Assembly (NCBI GenBank): GCA_024362935.1
Contig: JANCRA010000033.1
Location: 7,583,001 to 7,647,000 of the forward strand
Direction: 5' to 3'
Source of the DNA: Setophaga petechia
Taxonomy: Eukaryota > Chordata > Aves > Passeriformes > Parulidae
DNA length: 64,000 nt
Within the stretch, counting starts at the first letter, position 1. The number at the start of each line of letters is the position of its first letter. Under the pieces are notes generated by a model, which was not told the origin of the DNA, ran no database searches, and saw only the letters and a list, made by a program, of their open reading frames with translations. Made by a program: the position numbers and the translations under genes. This document shows positions 1 to 14,660 of the stretch, piece by piece.

Positions 1-3000
1 GCCTCTCTGCCACCCCCAGCTCTGCCCTCAGCCCTCTCTGGGAGCTGGTCCCTCAGAGCAGGGGACATCCCAGGGCCATCTGTCCCCACTTCCCACTGGC
101 AGCACCAGGACCTGAGTGCAGCACCCCACGCTCTGCTCTGTGTCCTTGGTGCTGTGACATTGGCAGCTGTGCTCCAGATGCCACTGGGGACAGATGTCCT
201 CTCCCAGCAAGACAAATTGGAAGTGGCATGTGGAGAATGATTGACACCACATGTAAGTTCCTATTCTGTCAAAGCCCTGCAATGTTGTTAGTTGTCAAAG
301 CCAACCACCCTGCCATTGCTTTGCCACAATCCTACATGATGCCCAATGTCTACCAGGCTTTTCAGCTGCCCACAACACTCACAAATTCCTTTCTCAGGGT
401 TGTACTATACCTTCTGCATAGCCTACAGTCATGCAGGCTTATGAAAGTTCCTTTGCTGCACAGAGGATGCTGTAAAAAAATATTTTTGCTTGCTGGACTT
501 ATAGGAGAGGAAGCTCTCTTAAATTGAAGGCTTTTTTAAAGAAATAAAAAAAATAAGGCAAAACTTGCTCATTTACTACCAAACTCTGTGTTCAATGGGC
601 AGGAATGGGGAGAAAATAAAACCCATTAAAAATAGGATTTTAAATCCTCCTTTTGCAGCATTCAGCAAATGCACTGCTCAAAGTTTAACCTATAAAGGAA
701 CTGCCAGACCAGTTCAGCTGCTGATGGGAACAGTCCTGGATCCCTCCACCCACACAACCCAGCCCTGGCTACACAGAAACACTCTGCAGCACTGCCATGT
801 ACCCAAAGCACTGAAAAATGTGCTAAATTGTTGTATTCCAGGTTGTCATACAATGATACAAACAAAAGACCAACAAAGAGAGAAATGGCATACCTGCCTT
901 GTCAACAAGCATTTCCTGCTCATTCAGTTTTGTACTGTGCCATCAAGAAACTAATTTCAATTGTTTCAAGCCAGAGAGCTTTCAAACATTCAGAGAGTTT
1001 TCTAAAGCAATGAAAATATGGGACATGGCTCTTCCTCCAGATGTGAGAATACAGCCCATGGCTCTCCTTGCAGGAAAGCCAGGCTGGAATTCTGCTGGGA
1101 CCAGTTAAATCACCTGCATCTCTGCCTGGGACCACTCAGGGTGCAGCCAGAACTGAGGGCTCCCTTTCCCTGAACCATTGTTATAAAGGTCCACATTTTT
1201 AAAAAATAATATTAATTCTATTAAAAGGGATCAGAAAACCAAAAATAATGAAGTGAAAGCAAAAGTCTTATCATTAGCAAAGGATTTAATTAGAAAAACA
1301 CCTACAAGTCAGGGCAGGAACTGCACCTTGCTTTGCCTGTGGAACGCAGCTTGAGCCTCCCCAGCCTCACCACAGTGCAAATATTCAGCTATTTGTTGAA
1401 AGAGAGGGAAAAAATATGTTCTCTGCTTGCATAATCAGTACTCCTGAAGCTTGGGGATGCTTGAATTAACACATTCTTGAATTTTAAAAAGCTTGAGTGA
1501 GGAAATTCAGCCCACCACCTCTTGAGGACTTATTTTGTCCCCATGGGACCTCACAGACAGCTCTTGTGGAACAGGAATCCTCCCCAGAGCTGGGAATGTG
1601 GCAAATAAAACATTGGCAAAGCAGATTTCAATGGATTGATCTTTGCTACACCTTGATGAGATCTTTTTGGCTCTTCTGGGGTTTGGGTTTCTTTTTCCTG
1701 TTGTTATTCTGGGCTCTTTTGGTTTTTTTCCTGGAGTAGTTGGAATATGAAGAAAAAACCTGAAATTTTCAAGAATTAGCTACTTCTGCTGGAAACACCC
1801 AAACCCCATTGTACTCAAAAGCACATTGAGTATTTTTATGGCATGTAATAGATCCAGTGAGTAATTCCTGAGGCTCCACTCAGAGCCATGGCCACACGAT
1901 AATTCCCAGTGAGAAGTCAAGACCTTAAATGAGGCAACCAGAATCAAATTTTTCTGGATTAAACAAGAAGGGCAGGCAGGTGACATGGGAAATCCATCCC
2001 AATCCTACCAAAATTATGAGCCATGGAACATTTGGCCAGAAATTGTTCCCTAACTTTCATAGTGTTGAGTTGAGCAAGGAACTCATGTTCTTGGTGTTAC
2101 AAATGGATCTCCCCAACAGATAAACCAGGTATCACACATCCAGCTATTGATAAAAGATGTGATTTATCATCTGCAGTCTTCTGACACCAGAAATTGTGGG
2201 GCTTTACCAGTAATTCTTCCCCCTACATCCATTTCACAAATTCTGGTAGGGGATAAGAATTGAAGTCAAAATTATTCCAAACATGAAATAGTCTAAATTG
2301 GTTGGTACCACCACCCCTAAAAATTACAAATGCATCAACAACTGTTAAACTTCTCCACAGAACCTTTTCAAGAGATTTCTGGATCAAATAAAGGTCACTT
2401 CCAGGACAGGAATAGCCCCACCTGCAAGGTTCCCCTGATTGTGTGAGGCAGGCAAGGAACCAAATCCCAATTTCCCCACTCTCCCAATTTTCCATGGTGG
2501 ATGGGCCTTCCCTCACCCAGCTGTCTGCAGGGAGTGTTTGCTGAGTAGGGATGGCATTCCGAAACTCCAGTTTTGTTCCCTCTGTCCCTACCCAATGAGC
2601 AACATTGTCCTGAACTAAAGCAAAAACTTGCTGTGGGATTTGTTAGAGGAGAAAAATAATCCTCTCCTTTAACAGGGTCAGGAGAGATGCTCCAAGTTCT
2701 TTTGTTTTCTATCAAACTCCTTTTTTGAGACCAAAACAAGCAGGTATTTATCTTTCTACTGTAAGTGTAGGCTTCCTTCCTTCAGTTTTAGAAGGGGGAG
2801 AAAATGGTGATGTTTCATTCCTCTAAAAACAAAACAAACCCAAGGAGAATAACAGAACGTGGAATTGCACTGCAATGTATTACATTAGCCAGAAATATAG
2901 AACAGAGATCCTTTTTCTTAGTATTTTCAGGAAAATAAACCTGGATGTGCAGAAGCCTCCCTGAGGTTGAAATCAGTGCTCCATCCTTCCTGGCCTCTCC

Positions 3001-6000
3001 CAGCAGAGCCAAACCAGGGGATGCTGAGCACTTGGAGACTCCATCAGTGCAGTGCAGGTGGATCAGGTTCCCCCTACCTGAGTTGAACAATTCTCTTTGC
3101 TCTCACCAGCAAATATCATTGATAAATCTCTTCCTGCTCTCTGCATTTCCCCCAGATCCTGGCAGGAGAGCTGCAGAAAGCAACACCTGCAAGGAAGGAA
3201 AGTCCTAAATAGCTCATTCCCCTGTGCCAGGTCAGGATCTGTCCTCCCTCTTGGATTGCTCCAGGTTAAACTTCCAGCCAAACACAGCAAAATAAACCTC
3301 AATTTTCTCCACTGTGCTGCCATCCATTTGGGGGAATTTTAACAATTTGCTGGTAAATCCAACTCCTCAGAGTTGTAGTGATGACTAATCACCAACAGAC
3401 ATGTAGTCACAGCTGCTCAGATATTTATTTCTTGTCTAAACCCAACTCTGAATACTTAAGCACCTTAATAGAAGGAGAATAATAAATACAGTCCAAATAT
3501 AGGCAGCAATCCAACAGAGCCATCACAGCTCTCTTAAATCCCCCATCTTTCAACAGTGCTCCCTCCAACAGCTCTCACCATTGTGTAAGAAGAATGTAGC
3601 AGAAAAGCAGAGTAGGAAGGACTGGCATAGTTGCCATATTTACTGCTTTCACCTATTTCTTTTCTTTATTTTTCCTTTTTTCTTTTAACTCAGTACATTG
3701 AGGTTTGTCTCAGATTCTTTCCCTGTGCACAGCAATCACCTCCCTCTGCTGCAGCACACAGAGATAAATCAAACCCACCCCAGGCTGCTGGACAGAGGGG
3801 GAAGGGGAATTTCCCTGGTGAGCTGAGCTCAGGTTTTTTCTCACCTGGAAGGGGAGGACGCCAGGGTTAGGACAGACAGACAGAGCCCAGCCCGTGTGCC
3901 CCATGTGAGCAACAACTCCTGGAGCCAAGTTCACCCAGGGAACACCAGGATGGGCACCTGGGCTTCCTACTCCCAAGGGAATTGCAACAGAGTAAGAAGA
4001 AAATAGCTAAAATATGTATATCTGCTGCTAACTGCTCTGGGTTAATTGGTGGAGTGACTGCTTCATTAAGGACAACCCTGAGCATCAAAAGTAAAGCTTG
4101 ATTGTGCATTCTGGGAATCCATGAATTACCCACAGGGGAATGAAAATGAAGAGGATCTATTTTTAAGCTACATTTTGACATTTCTTAGAGGCTTTCCCCA
4201 TACACTTAGTTTGACTTTTTCCTGCTACTACATTTATAAACTTTTAAATTAAAAAAATAGAAAATTAGGTGATTACAAAGTCATTACAAAGACTAAACTC
4301 TGTAAGATCTTGATCTCCCAGTAAACACCAAAATCACAAGACTGTCAACTCATATGCACTAATTATTTTTTGCTTAGATTGAGCTCACAAAGAATGAACA
4401 ACAGAAACGAAATTATTTTGTCTCAATAACAATATACAAGCAGCAATTCAAGTGAGTATCAGTGCTTTGAGTTTTTCTTCAGGAGAGTATGGAATCTTAA
4501 AATGCAGAGCAGCACTTGAGGAATATTTACAAACTTTGGGAGGAAATAAAAACAGGCTTGTACATATCACTATACACACAGAGACATATTTCATTTAAAA
4601 GTTAGGTATGAACTCAATCTGTCTTTTAGAGTGTTCCCCCTCTTCAATTGACTTTAACAGACAAAACTCCCCATTCTTGACCTGGCCTCTGTCATAAAGG
4701 TTGGTCTTTTCCCTCAGACACTCAGAGAAGGCAAATCCTGCTCTTGCAGTCCATCAAATGAGTTTCTGTCTCCTCTAACCTGTAATTGAGGTTGTAACAG
4801 ATGGCTTTGCATTTTGCAAGACCAAAGGTTGTGCAAGAGCAGCAGCTTTATTTAAAGGGACAGATTTGTCAGAGCACAGAGTGAGGTAGGAGTTTGTGGG
4901 AGATAAAAAAGAATTTCTGGCTTTGAAGGAAGACTCAGAGGAACAGCACTTGAAGGCTCATCTGCCTGTGCCCTCTCCATTCTTATTAGTGGAAATAACA
5001 AAACATCCACACAGCCCTGTGTGATTAAGGACTTCCACCTTCTACTGTAATATTGTCAACACCTCTGCTGCCAAAGCCACTGGCTCTGTTGCACCCTGGT
5101 CAGGCACAAAGGCTCCACAGGCACTCCAGGTGAGGCTCTCTAATCGTTCCAAAACTTAGCCAGGAGAAACAACATTTTGTGGGTGATGCAGCCCTGGTTT
5201 GTCATGCCAATTCTTTGTGCAGCACCACAAAAGCAGGAGCAGAATATTTGGAGGCAAAGCATCAGGAGGGCTCAGCAGGAGCTCCAGAAAACATCACAGG
5301 TCTGGTACTACACTCAGTCTGGGTCACAGAGCTCCCTCCTCCACAGCCCTGGTGCTGTGCAGAGGGATCTCAGCTGGCAGCAGGCTGCAGCCCAGCTTTA
5401 TTGGGATCACACCCAGCAATGTGTCTGGGGACAGCTTCCTGAGCCGGGCACTTGCCAAGGTTTTGTTTGTTTGGTAACAGGGATGGGGAAGAGTCCCAGT
5501 GGCCCTGAGAGAGGTTATTTCAGTGCTGCACCTGGGCACGTCCCAGAGCAGCTCCTCTCTGGCTCACCCAGAGCGTTTCTTCTCCCTGTTCCACTCAGAT
5601 CCCTCCTTTTTAAGCCTGTTAAGTGAGTCCAGCCCCCCAGGCAGAAGGGTGGGACCTTCCAACTTTCTGGCTTGCCACGGTCTGTTTATCAGATCTAATG
5701 AAGACATTTATGGGTTGATGGTCTGACAGATGCTCAATTTTCTGACTGGATGAGGAAGTCAAACTGTTATATAAGAAGCCAATAAGTACCATTCATTCCT
5801 AAAGCAATAAACCACTGCTGCATTTCCAAGTTAATTGGCACAACCAAGCCAGTTTGCTGCGAGTGTATTTAATCAAATTTAATCTTTAGTTGGGGGCTTC
5901 TGTAGCACCCTGCACTATCCCATTGAGCATCTTTAACACTGATGGTTGCTATTAAAATGCTCTGTTTGTAGCCAGGATCAAAATATGTTGCTAACACAGC

Positions 6001-8130
6001 AGAACAGTCCTAGAGACATTCACACCTCTCACAACTTGCAAACCTGGTGGGGTTAACACAGGGGCTTAATTTAAAGTTCAGAAGGTTGTTCCTCTCCATT
6101 ATCCAGAACATTTAGATATTCTCAAAAGTTCTGAAAAGAGTTAAAGGCTTCCCTGTTAGAAAAATCCATCCTCTAACAAGGTTTTTCTCAGCACTGGCTG
6201 TCCAAGATGTTTACTGGAGGCACCACTTTGCCATCCAGCATATATTAAACTCAGGAGTGTTTTGTGCTCAAGCACCAAGGCTTGATGGGGCACGTTCTGA
6301 GTGTTCATTACAGGGAGCCTCTGCAGCAGTGCAAGGCATGAGACCAAAGGCTGTGTCCCATTGGCTGCCTGAGTCGTTTATTAATGGCCCCATTAAACAT
6401 TCCCTCAAGCTTTCAGTTGCAGTTATCCAGTTTACTTTCAAAATATTTTTTTTTTCTTTAGCCTTATGCTTCCATAGCTGAAGAGTTTTCTTAGGGAGTC
6501 CCAGCAAGGCACCCAGAGCTGGCTTTTGAAAAGCCCAGGACCTTGGTGTGGAGGTGTCACAATCCCAGTTTGGGGCTGGAGGCTCTTGCCATGAGCTTTC
6601 CTGCCTTCCATCCCCAGCCCATGTAAACACAGGCTATGGATCAGGCAAGGGAGAGCTCGGCCACCTGGCTCCTTGCAGAGCTCCAAAATCCCTCCCTTCA
6701 AAGACCAAGGAGCCTCCTTTTCTCATGCTTAGCACCAGCACTCACACACAGCAGGAATAAAGCATTATTATTATTAGTAGTAGTAGTATTACTATTATTA
6801 TTGTTGCTTTAAGTGAGGCTACAGGAAACACAGCTCAGGAGTAATTCAACTTTCTTGCTACTGTGAGATGCACAAAAAAATCCACACAAACTCCATGTCA
6901 ACCTTCAAGAGCCACTTTCCCCTCCCAGAATATTCCCATCCTCTCTGCCACTGGATTAATTGCATTCAGCAGCCAGAATTAACATCAGTACTGAGCTCAG
7001 TGCTACCTCAGGAGAGAAATGCAACCACTCAGAAGTGACAGAATAAAGGGGAAACTCAGCCCCCCAAATCACTCCCCCATCATTTACCCTGTTGCTGCTG
7101 CACTAGGAAATGTCAGGCTGCATCTTTAAGAGTAGACCTGTCTCTGCAGCAAGAGCACAGAAAGCTGGCAGTTGAGAGAGCAGAACGGATGACAGTTTTT
7201 GGCAGCGGTTTCAGCTGTCTTGTTGGGTTTTTCAGATTAATCAGCCCCCTTGGAACACTGAACAGATCATCAGGACAATCCCTCAATCCAAGATCTTTCA
7301 CAGTGGAAAAAAATAAAAAAAAAAAAGTCATAAACTGGGACAGCAGCATAACAGAGGCAGCATTCTGAGAGGGACTCGTGGCTCTGAGAAAGGTCCTTAC
7401 CAAGACAGTGTCTAAAGCCAATGGCATTTCTGCACCATCACCCTCTGCCTGTGCTCACACATGGTGGGGGTTTTTCCAGTGTGATTTTTCAGGAAGTCAC
7501 ACACTGAAAAAAAGCTTCTCTCCATGCTCCCCATCCTCACCATTTCAAGCTCTGTTAAATACATTCTGTCAGATGCCAAAAATATTGACTGTTTTCTTTA
7601 TATGAAAATCCTTCCTTCCACCATAGCTAGGACTATGTGCACATGTCCAACAAATTGTATTTGCAACACTGAGTGTCAATAGGACACAAATAGTCAAGAA
7701 CCTTGTATTTTCTTAAAGATTCATTTGCAACAATAAATTTTCAGAATCTTAGTTTTTCCACATGAATTTTGAATTCAAGGCATTTCCATGCCTAACAAAT
7801 ATTTCCTTATTGCCCTTCCAGGCAGAAATAGAATTCTGTAGTGTAAGAGCAGAAAATTTATTACATCAATTTCACCACTTGATAATCTGGTATAGCTCTG
7901 CATAGCACCTTGCAGTGTTGGCCCTCGTTGATTGAAATTTAAGAAAGAAAGAGGCAATTTTGCTACGGAGTTTCACTTTTCCTCCATTACACAACAAACT
8001 GCCAATTAGCTGTTATGCAAGTTTCTGCTCACCATGAAGTGAGCTCTGCTTTCAGCTTGCTGAAGGTGGCCAGCTTGGAGGAACCAAAAGTGAAATTAGA
8101 TTAATTAATCGTGCTCCGGACCTAAAGGCA
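1..8130. other. Intergenic, no gene seen
   Basis: Unique sequence downstream of TFAP2C. The first ~220 bp are GC-rich; most of the rest is AT-rich. No exon, RNA gene or clear transposon was recognised. 5740-5990 and 7720-8090 are unrepeated AT-rich stretches with many TAAT cores that could be conserved elements; this is an impression, not a measurement. Confidence 0.5.
6763..6803. repeat. ATT/AGT trinucleotide microsatellite
   Basis: A short run of ATT units with a central AGT block. Confidence 0.8.
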
Positions 8131-8220
8131 GAGCTCCCTGTGCCCCCTCCTTGGCTTTCAGAGCTCCCTGTGCCCCCTCCTTGGCTTTCAGAGCTCCCTG
8201 TGCCCCCTCCTTGGCTTTCC
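8131..8220. repeat. Three 30-bp tandem copies
   Basis: Three contiguous copies start GAGCTCCCTGTGCCCCCTCC; they are identical except at the last base of the third. The near-identity suggests a recent expansion. Confidence 0.95.
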
Positions 8221-8642
8221 ACAAGGATTTGGGATCATCTGTGAAGTTGCTCCACGTCAGGAGGTAAAGCTCCATGTTATCCCTGCATCTGGGGCTTCCA
8301 CTTGCACATCCCACCAGGTGACAGCCAGGACACCTCCAGGTGTCACCTCCAGGACACCTCCAGCAGGCTCTGCCCTGCCCTGGCACTGGGATGGACCAGG
8401 GCACTCAGGGCAAACCCCAGCAGCTCCCAAACCACCCTGGCACACACCCACAGAGCTCACCCCCCCTAAAAGAGATCCCTGAGCACAGCCCTGTGCCTGA
8501 TCTGGGACAAGGGGGTGATTGCCAGTGGTGATGGGCACAGCTGATGAGCCAGCACTGCCAGAGTGCCTCCCTCAAACTCCTGTGGTGGGGCTGGGGCTTC
8601 TCTGCTCCCAACAATTCCATCCCCTGGTGCCCTCCCTGCAGC

Positions 8643-9215
8643 CCCAGCTCCTGGCCTGGCACAGCTCTGCCCTATGATCATCCTGAGCCTGTTCTCAGCT
8701 CCTGACCTGGCACAGCTCTGCCCTATGACCATCCTGAGCCTGCTCTCAGCCCCTGCCCTGGCACAGCTCTGCCCACCCCAGCCCCTGAGCCCTGCTCTCA
8801 GCCCCTGCCCTGGCACAGCTCTGCCCTATGATCATCCTGAGCCTGCTCTCAGCCCCTGCCCTGGCACAGCTCTGCCCTCCCCAGCTCCTGAGCCTGCTCT
8901 CAACCCCTGCCCTGGCACAGCTCTGCCCATCCCGAGTCCCTGAGCCTGGTCTCAGCCCCTGCCCTGGCACAACTCTGCTCTATGATCATCCTGAGCCTGT
9001 TCTCAGCTCCTGCCATGGCAAAGCTCTGTCCCCTGCCCATCCCAAGTCCCTGAGCCTGCTCTCAGCCCCTGCCCTGGCATAGCTCTGCCCTATGATCATC
9101 CTGAGCCTGCTCTCAGCCCCTGCCCTGGCACAGCTCTGCCCTATGATCATCCTGAGCCTGCTCTCAGCCCCTGCCCTGGCACAGCTCTGCCCATCCTGAG
9201 TCCCTGCTTTCAGCC
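8643..9215. repeat. 51-bp-type minisatellite
   Basis: About eleven imperfect units are based on CCTGAGCCTGCTCTCAGCCC followed by CTGCCCTGGCACAGCTCTGC, many with TATGATCAT between. The common period is 51 bp, so several frames remain open. One gives repeats of MIILSLLSAPALAQLCP, which mimics a signal peptide by chance. Confidence 0.9.
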
Positions 9216-12200
9216 CCTGCTATGCCCACTGGTTTATTGGCAGTGCCCAGTCACCCTGCTGGGTCAGTGACGAGCTGTGGCCATGGACAGTGATACAAAG
9301 GGGCTTCAAGCAGGGCATGCCAGGGTTGCAGAACACACGAGCAGGGAGATGTTCTTATCACAAGCAGTTTCTGCAGCCATAGCCCTGAGAAATCCCATCA
9401 GAGGGGAAGAGATGACTCAAGTCTCGTACAGACACTTTACACATCCAGACATTCTTGCATATGAGAATTTACTGCATATAAAAAATGACCTCTGACTTTT
9501 TGTGCCTCTCCTCTACACTGTCACAAACAAGAATATCATTTCAAGAGATGCTGTCAACTTATATTTAGCCTAGTTTTTTTTTATTTTGTTTAAAAATAAA
9601 AGCCTTCTGTAAAGCGTAAGATGAACAGAATTAAAAAAACAATTCTTTGAAACAAAACAAAAAATTGTGTTGTTGCCTTTCAAACCCTTACCCTGTAGCG
9701 CTGAAAACTTGGAATTGTCCACAAATGAATATGAGACTGACATGATATTTATTATCCAAGCTTAAAATAGCACAGAACAAACAGAATACAAATCATGGCA
9801 AGTAAAAATTAATTTAAAAATTCAATTTAATAATCTAACAGTTCAGGGGCAATATGTGGTTTATATTGGCAGTGGCCTTTTAATCTTGCAAATCATATAA
9901 TTAAGAAAACTTAATTAGCAAAAGCAGCGTTTGAATATTAGAGCTGTGAAAATATCTCCGAAAAAATGGCAAGTATTGGCTTGAACTTTTTGTAAGCCTC
10001 AGTTCTGTGTCTGCATGCACTTCTATGAATATAAATAAAAGGCAGGCATAAATAAATGGCACAAGCACTCAGGAAATTGTGAAGTTAGAGTGTTCACAGA
10101 AACCAAAATTGCAGCCGCTTGCGCTGGGGCCCGAGGCACAGCCCAGCAATGGGGAGCCTGTCCTGCTTTTCCATGAAACCTCCCTGTCCCAGCCAGGCCA
10201 GGGGGAGAAAGGACAATTCCTAGAGCCAGCACTGGAACTCACAGCCCTCTGCCAGAGCCTGCAAACCCCTCAGCCACCAGGAGAAACCAGAGGAAGCAGA
10301 GACAGCTGCCTGCTTGGGGAAAGCTGCACACGAGTGTTTGCAGAGAGCCCTGATTTGTTCCATCCATCCAAAGGAGAACAATGAAGGGGAAAAAAGAAAA
10401 AAATAAATAAATAAAAAGGCTCCTGGCAATTTTCAATCTTAGAAACCCCAGCAAACTTCAGACCTGTAGCTGAGTTAAAAGGCACCAAAGCGCCGTCACG
10501 TCTGCCTCTGCAGAGGGATCTGTGAGATTCTCACAAGTCCTTGGAGCCACCACCTTCATCTCCAGCCCAGGCAGCTTTTACAAGCACAAAACCCATTAAA
10601 CTCACATTTCCTCTCAGCCAGGTAGCCAGGGAGAATCTGTACAAGATGGAAACTCCAAAGACTTTGAGCATGCAAATGGTGCAGGCACTGGAGTAATGAC
10701 ATCCACAGGTAATATTCCCACTATCCTTGAAGCTTTAGGCAAAAGGGAAAAAAAAAAAGCCCAAAACAAAACTGTAACTCTGTGAAGTGCCAAAATATTC
10801 TGCTCTGTAAAATCTCAGGGAGGCATTTCTCTGCAGAAGCCTGGTTTAATTGGTCCTGAACCATTAATATTGCAGAAAAGATACAGTTTGCAGCAAACCA
10901 TTTTACACAGATAGAGGATTTGATTTTATTTAAAGTTTCTTTTGCAATATCTGCTCAAGAGAGTTTTTATTGTTACTCTTCTGCTTTGGGACATGTACTG
11001 CATTTTTCTAAAGAGATGATTTACCATTGCCTTTCAAAAAATAAAGAATCTTGCATTCTTAATTTGATCAGACTGTTTTGTTTCCAGGGGACACTCCAGT
11101 GATTTTTATTTGCTTTATGAACACCTCCCAGTATGGAAACAAAGTTAGGAACCCCAAGCAGATCCAAATTTTCCCCTTTGAGTGTTTCAAGTCTGTGCTG
11201 CTCTTCAGGCTGTGCTTTACTTAATTTCACAGAACAAGGGCTCTCAAACCCCACATGCAATCCAAGGTTTTGCCCTACACCCATCCTTCTCCATCCAAGT
11301 TCTTTGGAACAGCAGCTACAATAAACTGTGGAGGTTTTAAATAAAAAGAAAGACATAAACAGGGTTCTTGGTGGCCTGGATTTTGTTCTTGTGAAACAGG
11401 GGTTATTCCAAGTAAAGCTAACTGCCACAGGTTGTAGTTTTAGCAGAAATCTGGGATGACTGCTAGGTAAAGTTATTTACCTGTGGGATTTTGTGGGATA
11501 ACAGTAGTGGGATGTTCATGTTCAAACCCCTCACTCAGCCCCAATGTCCCCTCACATGTCAGAGCTGTCCTCACACCCTAAACCCCCCTGCACAAGGAGC
11601 TGCTGTGTTTATCAAACCTGCCCTATCAACAAGCTCATTTTCCCCTCATTATCTGCACAGAGCAGAGCTGCTTGGCAGTTGACATCCGGCCTGAAATGAT
11701 GACACATTAAAGGGTTTAATCTCCCATAATTGGGAAAGGTTCTCAAAGAAAACAAGAGTTGTACAAGGATCACCTCTCCATCCTGGCTATGCAGATGTCA
11801 CCACGGAAAGAGGGAGGAAATTTCCTGCTTTTCCAACTCTGTGTGTGTTAGGAACACATCCTGATCATCAAACCTTTTCTCCCCAACTGCACCACATTTT
11901 ACAAGGCAAGCCAAAAAAGATCTGGGTGGTTTTTTACCCTTTGTACATGTGCAAAATGCCCTGGAATTGGCTGAAGAATCAAACACAAAATCCAACAAAA
12001 TTTAATAGTGGATTCATCCTTTCAACTGCAAAATTATCAGCACACCAGAAAACAACACAGTAAACAAAAATAAACATCTGGACCTTATTTATACCTGCCA
12101 CAGGACTCGATGAAGGAGGTTGACCAACCAAGAAAATGAACATTTGTTTCTGACAGGGATCTATGCAAAGCAACAGGGTTTTAATTTAGGGCTCTTTTCA

Positions 12201-14204
12201 TCAGAATGATAACAGCTGTCATCTACTGGGTGAGCACAGTAATTACTGAATCTGCTCCCTGGAAAATGAATACCCAACGTTTCATTTACACAATAATATC
12301 TCAATCTGCAGCCAGGGCCAGCCAGGCACATTCCCACGGAAGGACTCACTCACATCCCACCTCGGGATTCCTGACATTTCACAGCCAGCTCCCCCAAAAA
12401 CCTCAACAGTTTTTAAGCTCCTTCCAAAAAAGGTCAGAATCGTTTATTGACACTATTTACGGCCCTAAATCTTCAAAATTCAGCCTGATTTGTCCTATTC
12501 TTTCACTAGTTAGTAGAAATAAAGTTTTTTAAGTAGCATGAATATTCTTCTCACCTACAATTTTAGCTTATTTCCAGACTTATCTGCCACACACAGATAT
12601 TTTTGTTCTATTCACAATTTCAACACCAGTAAAAGAAAATAAATTTAAAAAAAAACACGCTTCAAGACTGAGACCTCATGGGTTTGGTTTTTTTGTTTTA
12701 AACAGAAACATTTAAATATGTTTATCAATTGCATAGTAACTGACCTGCAAAAGAGAGCTTGGTTTTAAATCTAATTTCTCCAACATGGAAGATTTAAAAA
12801 AAAAAATCTTTTTAAAACAGTCAACTCTGATCCAGTTTCTTAATAGAAACAAATTTGGATTTGGAAAGCTAAACAACCTGATGAGAGACTGCAATTCTTT
12901 TGCTTACTAATGGAACAGTCTAAGTAGAGTCATTATGGGAATGAAACTAATTTTTAAAAAGTGTTTCCATCAAAACATTTGTAATTGCACAGCAGAGATC
13001 AGTTTAAAAGTAGATGTTTCCTGATCATTAAAACAAGTGAAGTAAAATTATATGTTTTGCAGAACTGCTTGTACCAGCCTGGGCTGTATTATGAGGCAGG
13101 GGGCCAAGAATTAAGTGCTTCCAATCACTAAAGAAAAATACCAGTAATTCCTGTATAACCTCACACCTTGGAGAGCAAAACCCTTTCAGTGCATTGGGTT
13201 GTTTTTCCATCAATTGGAGAGGATGTGGCAAATAACTCGGGATTAGATAAATCACTGGAAAATCTATTTCAATCAATCATTTCCCCCTTTGCAGCCATGC
13301 CCTGAAGATGTTTTGCCAGGACTGGTTTGCACTCAGGGTTCAGCTCTCTGCCTTTTGCATCCCCTGCCATGGAGCAGCCCTGGGTCTGACTGAGGTTCCT
13401 GTCCCTCCAAACTGCCTCCCACAATCCTTCCCTGCTCCAGATTCATGGATTTTAGGATCTGATTTGGATTTTAGGGTCTGATTAATGCCAGCATGAAAGC
13501 AGCGAGGTGGGAGCCTGCAGGAGCTCGTTTTGGTAAAATGAGCTTTGTGTTAGGCAGCAAACAAATAGGAAGTACCCAATTTATCTTAATATTTTAGGGC
13601 ATGTGCTTAAATCCTATCAATTGTAAAGCCCTCTCAGCCAGGTCTTGATTAAAAAGGAAAAAAAAGCCCAAGAAAACAGCTTGAGTTTTCAAAGGAGCAA
13701 AGGAATCAGGGCATTCATCCCCTTTGGAAATCAAATGAAACTTTGGACGTACAGAATAAAGAGTTCCTGTGACGAGCAGCCAAAAGTCAGCCTGCAGGAG
13801 ATGTTTGAAGCAGATGGCAAGGAGCAGGGCTTCTATTTGCAAAATAAATTTAAACTTGAACAAGAGTGAGCCAGTGTCAGACACTGATCCTTTTCCACAT
13901 CAACATAACTCAAGACTTAATTTTTTTCTCTCCTGCAGACAATATGTTCTGATGGGAGATTTTTTCTTTCACCTATATATATATTTCTAGAGAAGCTGGC
14001 AGGGAACTGCCAAAGAGTTTCTTTACCATGTTCCATATAAAGGAAGACACTTATCTGGAAAAAAAATTGCAGGAAAATGAAAATGACATGTTTACTTGGA
14101 ATAAGGAATGATTTTTCAGTAACTGAAGTTACAACTTTTTAAAATGACTTCTTCTAATTCATTGTACGAGAGTGCTTACAGCAGTTATTAAAAAAATAAA
14201 TCAA
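9216..14204. other. Intergenic, no gene seen
   Basis: Unique AT-rich sequence. 9780-10000 has dense TAAT and ATTA cores and few simple repeats, a texture seen in vertebrate regulatory elements. An A-rich tract lies near 10385-10420. No coding exon was recognised. Confidence 0.5.
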
Positions 14205-14660
14205 AATTAGAACAACAGGGCTGGAAGGGATCTCAAACAATCTTCCAGCTATTCCCCTCCCCACTCCAACCTGATGTTTGTCTCATCTTTTCCTCAGCTG
14301 AAAGTCACAATCTTCACAAATATCCCCTTACAGTAAAAATGGTTTGCTGATGTCTAGCTTTGTAGTAAAAAAGAATTATTTTTTATGGGTGAATGGGCAC
14401 AGAGGATAAACTCTCTTTCTTCTTTCTGAAGGTTTGTAAAGTCACCCTGGTCTTGTCTGCAAGAAAAGCAGCCCAAGTTCAATCTTCTTTCACAAATTCT
14501 TTTTCTCTTCCTTTTCAGATACTCTTCACCTGGTCCATATCTTTCTCAAATTATGGTGCCTAAATCTGGAAATTATTTTCCTCCTAAAGCTCTATGAAGA
14601 CAAGTGAAAGATAATTTCTGAATGTCTGATATCCTCTGCAAAGTTTAGTTCATTTATAAT
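14205..14660 (-). mobile_element. Old diverged CR1-like LINE fragment
   Basis: Starts with GGGCTGGAAGGGATCTCAAA. About 300 bp later it contains CTGGTCCATATCTTTCTCAA followed by ATTATGGTGCCTAAATCTGG, all resembling antisense CR1. Divergence is high and the edges are uncertain. Confidence 0.55.
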
